DNA of 64,000 bases. It comes from Roseomonas alba. GTDB lineage: Bacteria > Pseudomonadota > Alphaproteobacteria > Acetobacterales > Acetobacteraceae. The position numbers and the translations under genes are program-made. The stretch spans positions 186,001 to 250,000 of the forward strand of contig NZ_JAHYBZ010000002.1 in assembly GCF_019430885.1 (NCBI RefSeq), in the 5' to 3' direction. A model generated the notes under the pieces. That model ran no database searches and was not told the origin of the DNA. It worked only from the letters and a program-made list of their open reading frames with translations. Positions 58,670 to 64,000 of the stretch are shown one piece after another. The stretch's first letter is position 1; every line of letters begins with the position of its first letter.

Positions 58670-59747
58670 TGGCGGCGCACTCGACCTTCTGACCCTGAAC
58701 CTGTTCCGCGATGCGGTGCGGGAAGGCTCGGTGACCGCCGCCGCCCTCCGCCAGGGCATCGGCCAGCCGCATGCGAGCCGATTGCTCGCCCGGTTGCAGC
58801 GGCGGCTCGGCCTGTCCCTGCTGATCCGCAGCGGGCGGCGGCTGGTCCCGACCGAGGCCGGTCTGCTCTTCCTCGAGGAAGTAGACCGCACCCTGTCGGG
58901 CATCGACCGTCTGGCCGAGACGGCGCGCGACATCGCGGCAAACCGCCGGGCGCCGGTCCGCCTGCTCGTCCAGTCGCATCTTGCGCATGGGCTCATGCCG
59001 GGCGTGCTGCGCCGGCTGGCGGTGAGCGCGCCGGGGCTGCGCATCGACCTCGACATCCGGCAGCGCAACCGGCTGACCGGCTGGGCCGGGCGGGCGGATC
59101 CGGACGTGGTGCTTGCGGCCTGGCCGCTCGAACTCGTCTTTCCGCGCCGTGAGATCCTGCTCGAGACCAGCTACGGGCTCGCGATCCCGGCGGGTCATCC
59201 GCTGGCGCGGCAGGACCACATCGCGCCGGCCGATCTCGCCGGCGAGGATCTCATCACCGTGCGCCCCGGGCTGTCGACGCGGGACTGGCTGCAGGAAATG
59301 ATGAAGGGCTTCGCGCGGCGGCCGCGCATCGTGTGCGAGACCGGCTCAGTCCTCTCTGCCGTGCAACTGGCCGCGGAAGGGCTGGGGCTCGCCCTGACCG
59401 ATCCGTTCCTGGCCAGTCGTTTCCGGCGAGAGGCGGGCGTCGTGTTCCGGCCGATCAAGGATGGCCCGCGGCTGAGCTACTGCCTGATGCTGCGCGCCCA
59501 GCAGCCTTGGGCGGCGCCGCTGCGGGCGGCGATCCTCGCCGAAGCGCGCGATCTTCTCGCGGCCTGGCCAGGTGGGGCGACCTTCACGCCACCTCTCGTG
59601 TCGCCACCGCATCCCGCGCCGCCGAGCGGAATTCCCGGCGGTGCAACTCCCGCAGGACCAACAGGCTCGCCAGGATCAGCGCCAGTGGATGGACGATCCA
59701 GGCCAGCGCCGCGAGCCCGAAATAGTAGGACCGCAGCCCCGTGTTGA
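58665..59747 (+). CDS. LysR-family transcriptional regulator with C-terminal extension
   Basis: A 360-residue regulator. The N-terminal helix-turn-helix (LDLLTLNLFRDAVREGSVTAAALRQGIGQPHASRLLARLQRRLGLSLLIRSGRRLVPTEAG) occupies about residues 5-65, followed by a substrate-binding domain ending near residue 300. The last roughly 55 residues are Pro/Gly/Ala-rich and lie antisense to the end of the DUF599 gene (164-base overlap). They are therefore probably read-through with no fold. The Bug-sulfatase pair, transcribed divergently, is the probable target. Confidence 0.88.
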   Translation: MIGGALDLLTLNLFRDAVREGSVTAAALRQGIGQPHASRLLARLQRRLGLSLLIRSGRRLVPTEAGLLFLEEVDRTLSGIDRLAETARDIAANRRAPVRLLVQSHLAHGLMPGVLRRLAVSAPGLRIDLDIRQRNRLTGWAGRADPDVVLAAWPLELVFPRREILLETSYGLAIPAGHPLARQDHIAPADLAGEDLITVRPGLSTRDWLQEMMKGFARRPRIVCETGSVLSAVQLAAEGLGLALTDPFLASRFRREAGVVFRPIKDGPRLSYCLMLRAQQPWAAPLRAAILAEARDLLAAWPGGATFTPPLVSPPHPAPPSGIPGGATPAGPTGSPGSAPVDGRSRPAPRARNSRTAAPC

Positions 59748-60267
59748 AATGCCGTGCGCCGCGGTTCGCCACGCGTGCCGCCATCTCGGCATGGTGTGTC
59801 GCGCCGGGGTCCAGCGGCATGCCCATCACCAAGGTCGATGTGTAGTTGAACTGCCGCAATGCCCAGGTGAACTCGAAGAAGGTGTTCACGAAGATCACCA
59901 GCAGCAGGCCGATCTTGATCTCCCACATCACCTCGTCCGGCACGGCGCTCCAGGGCAGGACCGCGACGATGTGCCGCGCCGGATCGGGCGCCGACAGCAT
60001 GGCCACCAGGCCGCCCAGCACGAGGATCGAGGTGGTGGCGAGAAACGAGGTGGACGACATGAGGTTGCCGATGGCCGCGATGTCGGCGATGCGGTTGTCC
60101 CGCATCATGGCCGCGCGCATCCAGCGCCGGCGATGCTCGTCCATGGCGGCGATGACGCTGCGCCGGCGGATGCTCGGGATGCGATCCACCAGCAAGGCGT
60201 AGATCACCCAGCAGACGATGAAGACGGCCAGGGCGATCCAGTCGAGGACGGTGAGCGGCAGGGTCAT
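59584..60267 (-). CDS. DUF599 integral membrane protein
   Basis: A 227-residue membrane protein with about four hydrophobic helices (about 7-28, 72-98, 110-130, 185-208). The pattern DWIALAVFIVCWVIYALLVDR, RIADIAAIGNLMSSTSFLATTSILVLGGLVAML, VFVNTFFEFTWALRQFNYTSTLVMG and RGARHFNTGLRSYYFGLAALAWIVHPLALIL is that of DUF599, of unknown role. The start at 60267 overlaps the upstream gene stop (ATGA). Its 3' end overlaps the LysR gene on the opposite strand by 164 bases. Confidence 0.9.
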   Translation of the reverse strand: MTLPLTVLDWIALAVFIVCWVIYALLVDRIPSIRRRSVIAAMDEHRRRWMRAAMMRDNRIADIAAIGNLMSSTSFLATTSILVLGGLVAMLSAPDPARHIVAVLPWSAVPDEVMWEIKIGLLLVIFVNTFFEFTWALRQFNYTSTLVMGMPLDPGATHHAEMAARVANRGARHFNTGLRSYYFGLAALAWIVHPLALILASLLVLRELHRREFRSAARDAVATREVA

Positions 60268-60740
60268 GGCACGGCGGGCTCGGAGGGGGTGGTGGGCACC
60301 CGCTCTGGCAGTGATCCGCAGGCGGCGGCAAGGGATTCGCGCGTCTTCCTGTCGGTGCCGACGAAGCGCCGAGCTCTGGCGTCCCAGGCATAGGGCAGGG
60401 TGGTGTCGCGGCAGGCGCCGCCCGCCGCGCAATAGGTCACGCGCAGTTCCAGCCGGCCACGGCGGGCGCGCAGGGCAGGGCGGCCGTCCTGGATCTCCTC
60501 GAACAGGGTCTGGCGCCAAGTCACGCCGTCCGGACCCGTCCAAGCGATTTCCACGGAGGTGGCCTGGTGGATGCCGCCGGCCGCGCTCAGGCCGATGCGC
60601 CAACGCAAGGGGCCGGAGGGCAGGCCGCTCAGCGTGCCCCGGTCGGTCGTTGCAGCCAGGTCCCAGTCGAAGCAGTCGGCCCGGCCGGGCGAGGCCGCCA
60701 GCAGCGTGGCGGCGAGAAGGCTAGCGGCGCAGCGGATCAT
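60264..60740 (-). CDS. Hypothetical exported protein
   Basis: A 158-residue protein with a signal peptide (MIRCAASLLAATLLAASPGRA) and a beta-rich mature domain. Four cysteines are seen: after the signal, in VTYCAAGGACRDT, and in AAACGSLPE; they may form disulphides. No family is recognised. It overlaps the upstream FAD oxidoreductase gene by 20 bases and the DUF599 gene by 4 bases, so the three form a coupled unit. Confidence 0.75.
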   Translation of the reverse strand: MIRCAASLLAATLLAASPGRADCFDWDLAATTDRGTLSGLPSGPLRWRIGLSAAGGIHQATSVEIAWTGPDGVTWRQTLFEEIQDGRPALRARRGRLELRVTYCAAGGACRDTTLPYAWDARARRFVGTDRKTRESLAAACGSLPERVPTTPSEPAVP

Positions 60741-61824
60741 AGGGTGCGAGGTCCAGCGGCGGCGCCTCACCCAGCGCCAGCCCTGCGGCGATGGCCCCGG
60801 CGAAGGGCGAGATCGTCAGCCCGCTCGGCCCCAGCCCATTGGCGATGACGAGGTTCGCGAGCCCCGGCACCACACCGAGCAGCGGGCAGCCATCGGGCGA
60901 CATCGGCCGGAATCCGATGCGAGTCTCGAGATGCGTCGCCTGCGCCAGGCCCGGGGCGACTGACAGCGCGGTGCCGAGCACCTCCGCCAACCCGGCGGCG
61001 GTCACGCGGCGGTCGAAGCCCGACCCGGTCTCCCGCGTCGCGCCGACCACGACGCGCCCTTCCTCGAAGGTCAGGAGGTAGTGCGAGGTCATCGGGTAGA
61101 GCACCGGCCAGGACGCCGTCTCCGTCCCCTCCAGCCGCAGATGCAGGATCTGTCCGCGTTGCGGCTCGACCGCCAGGCGCAGGCCGAGCGGAGCCAGCAC
61201 CTCCGGCGCCCAGGCCCCGCCGGCGAGGATCACCGCATCGCCGGTGATCGCCTCGCCGCCCATGCGTGCGCCGCGCAGCCGATCGCCCTCCATCAGCAGG
61301 GACGCCTTGCCCTGCCGCACCACGCCACCGCGCCGGGTGATGGCACGGCGCAGCGCGGCGCCGATCCGCCGGCCATCCACCCGGGCGCCTCCGGTGAGAT
61401 GCAGCGCGGCCCGTGGTGCCATGGCGGGAAACAGGCGCTGCGCCTCGGCCGCCGTCAGGCGCGACACCGCGCCGGCGAGCGGGCAGGCCGCCGCCCGCGC
61501 CCGTACCAGCGGTTCCACCGCGTCCAGCACGGCCGGGTCCGCCGGTGCGCTGAGCGTGCCGATGCGGGCATAGCCGAGGTCGGTCTCGCCATCCTCGGCG
61601 AGGCTCGCAACCAAGTCGGGATAGGCGGTCGCCCCGCCTTCCAGCATGGCGTAGAGCGCCTCGCCCTCATGCCGCGTGGTCCAGGGGGAGACGATGCCCG
61701 CCCCGGCCTGGGTGGCGCGGCCGTCATGCGCGGCGTCGATCAGCACGACCGCGGCCTTGGCGCGCAGCAGGGAATAGGCGGCGATCGACCCGAGGATTCC
61801 GCCACCGATGACCACGACACGCAT
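60721..61824 (-). CDS. FAD-dependent amino-acid oxidoreductase (DadA/glycine-oxidase-like)
   Basis: A 367-residue DAO-family flavoprotein. The N-terminal dinucleotide motif is VVVIGGGILGSIAAYSLLRAKAAVVLIDA. Family segments follow: GAGIVSPWTTR, LHLTGGARVDGRRIGAALRRAI, VEPQRGQILHLRLEG, GATRETGSGFDRRVT and the C-terminal RIGFRPMSPDGCPLLGVVPGLANLVIANGLGPSGLTISPFAGAIAA. It should oxidise a D-amino acid, glycine or an N-methyl amino acid; the substrate is open. It is the first gene of a three-gene unit. Confidence 0.92.
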   Translation of the reverse strand: MRVVVIGGGILGSIAAYSLLRAKAAVVLIDAAHDGRATQAGAGIVSPWTTRHEGEALYAMLEGGATAYPDLVASLAEDGETDLGYARIGTLSAPADPAVLDAVEPLVRARAAACPLAGAVSRLTAAEAQRLFPAMAPRAALHLTGGARVDGRRIGAALRRAITRRGGVVRQGKASLLMEGDRLRGARMGGEAITGDAVILAGGAWAPEVLAPLGLRLAVEPQRGQILHLRLEGTETASWPVLYPMTSHYLLTFEEGRVVVGATRETGSGFDRRVTAAGLAEVLGTALSVAPGLAQATHLETRIGFRPMSPDGCPLLGVVPGLANLVIANGLGPSGLTISPFAGAIAAGLALGEAPPLDLAPYDPLRR

Positions 61825-61923
61825 CGACGCCTCCGACGCTGTTCTGGCGATTGAGCGCCGAAGCGCGCCGCAAGGGAAGCGGCCGGACGGCCGGTGCGTG
61901 GGATGTGCTGGCTCTTGGGGGTC

Positions 61924-62167
61924 GAGAGTGGCTTTGCCCCTCCCTCACCGCGAAGCAGTGCTTTGCGCCCAGCAAAGGCCACAAGGCCTTCGGAAACCGA
62001 TACCTGGCACCGGGCGCCGCTGTCAGGACAGGCGTCGAAGCCGGCACCGGCGCACCAAACGGATTGCAGGAGGCAATAGGGCGCCCGTACTGCCCGGCGC
62101 CAAGTCACGGTTTCCAAAGGCCCTGTGGCCTTTGGCGGGGTGGCTTGGAGGGGCGGAGCCCCTCCAA
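61924..62167 (+). repeat. Modular hairpin element, full copy 3
   Basis: In the 415-base gap between the FAD oxidoreductase start and the icd 3' end, with no gene. The left end is degenerate (GAGAGTGGC/GCCCCTC near 61924-61942, then AAAGGCC/GGCCTT near 61974-61990). The right end is clear: CCAAAGGCC/GGCCTTTGG (62114-62135), linker CGGGGTGGC and TTGGAGGGGC/GCCCCTCCAA (62145-62167). The core includes CACCGGGCGCC and, near the right end, CCCGGCGCCAAG, which are inverted copies of each other. Confidence 0.82.
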
Positions 62168-62239
62168 CCTTCCGCCCGCAGCGGCCATTCGCGAATGGCC
62201 CTCGACACGGGACGGCCCTGGCGGGCCGCCCCTTGCGAA

Positions 62240-63454
62240 TCAGGCCATCGCCTTCTTCAGGTTCTCGTCGATCTTCGCGAGGAACGCCTGGGTGTTCAGC
62301 CAGGGCTGGTCCTTGCCGATCAGGATGGCGAGGTCCTTCGTCATGTAGCCGCTCTCGACCGTGCTGACGCAGACCTTCTCCAGCGTCTCGGCGAAGGCGG
62401 TCACGTCCGGCGTGCCGTCGAACTTGCCGCGATAGGCGAGGCCGCGGGTCCAGGCGAAGATGGACGCGATCGGGTTGGTCGAGGTCTCGCGGCCCTTCTG
62501 GTGCTCGCGGTAGTGGCGGGTCACCGTGCCGTGGGCCGCTTCCGACTCAACGGTCTGCCCGTCCGGAGACAGCAGCACCGAGGTCATCAGGCCGAGCGAG
62601 CCGAAGCCCTGCGCCACGATGTCGGACTGCACGTCGCCATCGTAGTTCTTGCAGGCCCAGATGTAGCCGCCTTCCCACTTCAGCGCGGAGGCGACCATGT
62701 CGTCGATCAGGCGGTCCTCATAGGTCAGGCCGCGCTTCTCGTATTCCGCCTTGAACTCGGCGTCGTAGATGCCGCGGAAGATGTCCTTGAACTGGCCGTC
62801 ATAGGCCTTGAGGATCGTGTTCTTGTGGCTGAAGTAGACCGAGAAGTTGCGCGCCAGACCGTAGTTGAACGACGCGCGGGCGAAGCCCTCGATCGACTTG
62901 TTGAGGTTGTGGATCATCATCGCCACGCCGCCGGTGGCGGGGAAGGGGAACTCGCCGATCTCCTGCGGGGCGCCGCCTTCGGGCGTGTAGGTCATCTTCA
63001 CCGTGCCGGCGCCGGGGACCTTCATCTCGACCGAGCGGTAGATGTCGCCATAGGCGTGGCGGCCGACGACGATCGGCTTCGACCAGTGCGGCACCAGGCG
63101 CGGCACGTTCTGGCAGATGATCGGCTCACGGAAGATGGTGCCGTCGAGGATGTTGCGGATCGTGCCGTTGGGCGACCGCCACATCTTCTTGAGGCCGAAT
63201 TCCTTCACGCGGGCCTCGTCCGGCGTGATGGTCGCGCACTTCACGGCGACGCCGTACTGCTTGGTGGCGTTGGCGGAGTCGACCGTGATCTGGTCGTCCG
63301 TCTCGTCGCGCTTCTGGATGCCGAGGTCGTAATACTTCAGGTCGATGTCGAGATAGGGGAGGATCAGCTTCTCCTTGATGAACCCCCAGATGATGCGGGT
63401 CATCTCGTCCCCGTCCATCTCGACGACGGGGTTCTTCACCTTGATCTTGGCCAT
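62240..63454 (-). CDS. icd: NADP-dependent isocitrate dehydrogenase
   Basis: A 404-residue homodimer-type (eukaryote-like, subfamily II) isocitrate dehydrogenase of the TCA cycle, forming 2-oxoglutarate and NADPH. Diagnostic stretches are [70 protein letters not shown] (substrate serine/asparagine), [30 protein letters not shown] (metal aspartates) and [17 protein letters not shown] (NADP site). AGAGGAC precedes the ATG at 63454. It is a single gene flanked by two repeat elements. Confidence 0.97.
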   Translation of the reverse strand: MAKIKVKNPVVEMDGDEMTRIIWGFIKEKLILPYLDIDLKYYDLGIQKRDETDDQITVDSANATKQYGVAVKCATITPDEARVKEFGLKKMWRSPNGTIRNILDGTIFREPIICQNVPRLVPHWSKPIVVGRHAYGDIYRSVEMKVPGAGTVKMTYTPEGGAPQEIGEFPFPATGGVAMMIHNLNKSIEGFARASFNYGLARNFSVYFSHKNTILKAYDGQFKDIFRGIYDAEFKAEYEKRGLTYEDRLIDDMVASALKWEGGYIWACKNYDGDVQSDIVAQGFGSLGLMTSVLLSPDGQTVESEAAHGTVTRHYREHQKGRETSTNPIASIFAWTRGLAYRGKFDGTPDVTAFAETLEKVCVSTVESGYMTKDLAILIGKDQPWLNTQAFLAKIDENLKKAMA

Positions 63455-63644
63455 GAGCTGTCCTCTGCCGGGCAAACGGATGCGGGTCGCGCCCCGGAGA
63501 GGGCGGCCGATGCGGGCGGAAATTGCACCGCCGCGACAAGGCGGGCAAGCCCGGCCGGCGGGAAAGGCCGTGACGCGCGCCCGGGGGATGGGTCGGGGCC
63601 TTTCTAAGGGCGAGCTGACTGCCCCGATATGTCCGCAGTGGACG

Positions 63645-63870
63645 TTGGTGGGGCCTTGCCCTTCCAAATCACCTCAGCAAAGGCCGAAAGGCCTCTGCAA
63701 ACCTCAACTGGGTGTCGTGTGCCATTGGCGGAACGGGTGCCGAAACCCGCATTTGCGCAAGACGCGCGCCTGACGGTTGCAGAGTGCCCACTGTGCCCGG
63801 CGCCAGAAGACTGCGGTCCAGGATGCCCAGTATCCTGCCGGGGTGGTTCGGAGGGGCAGCGCCCCTCCGA
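63645..63870 (+). repeat. Modular hairpin element, full copy 4
   Basis: This 226-base element lies in the gene-free stretch 63455-64000 upstream of icd. The left end is a 23-base imperfect palindrome TTGGTGGGGC...CCAA (63645-63667), linker ATCACCTCA, and AAAGGCC/GGCCTCT (63677-63698). The right end is CCAGGAT/ATCCTG (63818-63838), linker CGGGGTGGT and TCGGAGGGGC/GCCCCTCCGA (63848-63870), again 21+9+23 bases. The core has GTGCCGAAACCCGC and TTTGCGC, as in copies 1 and 2. Nothing recognisable is seen in 63871-64000 or 63455-63644. Confidence 0.85.
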
Positions 63871-64000
63871 TGTCCGGCAGCGAAAGGTAGTGCCGGCACC
63901 GGCCCGCGCCCCCGCCCGGCCACCCGTCCGGGATGTCGTCGCCGGATGGTCGGCAGCGGACCGGTGCCCATCCGGGGTTGCGCAGGAGGGTAGCGCAGCC

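Noticed and set aside
63455..64000. Short open frames in the stretch upstream of icd
   Set aside because: They are made of the hairpin element, which is non-coding in its other copies, and have no protein similarity that I recognise.
1..64000. tRNA, rRNA, CRISPR arrays, prophage or transposase genes
   Set aside because: I scanned the intergenic stretches for tRNA-like cloverleaf motifs, regularly spaced repeats and transposase motifs and found none. The repeats present are dispersed hairpin elements, not CRISPR units.

Overview
The window is chromosomal DNA of very high G+C content (roughly 70% by eye) with alphaproteobacterial gene content. The best fit is an Acetobacteraceae/Roseomonas-like member of the Rhodospirillales. 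Supporting signs are 5-aminolevulinate synthase HemA (the C4 route to heme), an alphaproteobacterial GTTC-N7-GTTC LexA box at recA, a CheY/CheZ/FliL/FliM/MotE-type flagellar cluster and several orphan Bug (TctC-like) substrate-binding proteins. The genus is an inference. I see no rRNA, tRNA, CRISPR array, prophage or transposase gene.

Bases 1-26,850 are mainly catabolic and accessory. They hold a truncated FMN-dependent alpha-hydroxy-acid dehydrogenase; a flavin monooxygenase divergent from a GntR regulator, with matching palindromes at that promoter and at the next one; Bug receptors with a CoA-transferase and an HMG-CoA-lyase-like enzyme; a cytochrome c divergent from hemA across an FNR-type site; a GMC oxidoreductase; a coupled set galB - alpha/beta hydrolase - dihydroxyphthalate-decarboxylase-like protein that suggests aromatic ring-cleavage catabolism; a detached rutC-rutD pair; a quinone oxidoreductase with a peptide-type binding protein; a cupin; an M20 amidohydrolase; an NAD-binding protein; an extensin-like protein; an IlvD/Edd dehydratase; and a low-G+C O-acetyltransferase that looks acquired.

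Bases 27,000-29,540 are housekeeping (rplM-rpsI, argC) plus a small lipoprotein gene. Bases 29,650-49,490 are a flagellar/chemotaxis region of four blocks. Minus-strand flgF-flgG-flgA-flgH diverges from plus-strand fliL-fliM-DUF6468-motE-like-cheY-cheZ-(956-aa AMIN/TPR-like protein). After the polyamine genes speD and speE come minus-strand fliO-fliP and companions, divergent from plus-strand flgB-flgC-fliE-fliQ-fliR-flhB-(hybrid histidine kinase). Most neighbours overlap by 1-4 bases, implying translational coupling. The switch (FliM), its signal (CheY), the signal terminator (CheZ), the export gate (FliO/P/Q/R, FlhB), the rod (FlgB/C/F/G, FliE) and the P/L-ring factors (FlgA, FlgH) are all here. 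Filament, hook, FlhA, FliG/N/F and stator genes are not.

Bases 49,600-64,000 hold recA, alaS coupled to a DmpA-type peptidase and a secreted protein, a sulfatase with a Bug receptor, a LysR regulator, a three-gene set (FAD oxidoreductase, secreted protein, DUF599 membrane protein) and icd.

The most striking non-coding signal is a family of modular intergenic elements of about 225-245 bases. Each end is a 53-60-base module of two hairpins joined by a linker close to CGGGGTGGT, and the two ends are inverted. The hairpin stems vary between copies but stay paired. Four full copies, one condensed copy, one solo end and two divergent relatives lie in this window. Two other small hairpin families also recur.
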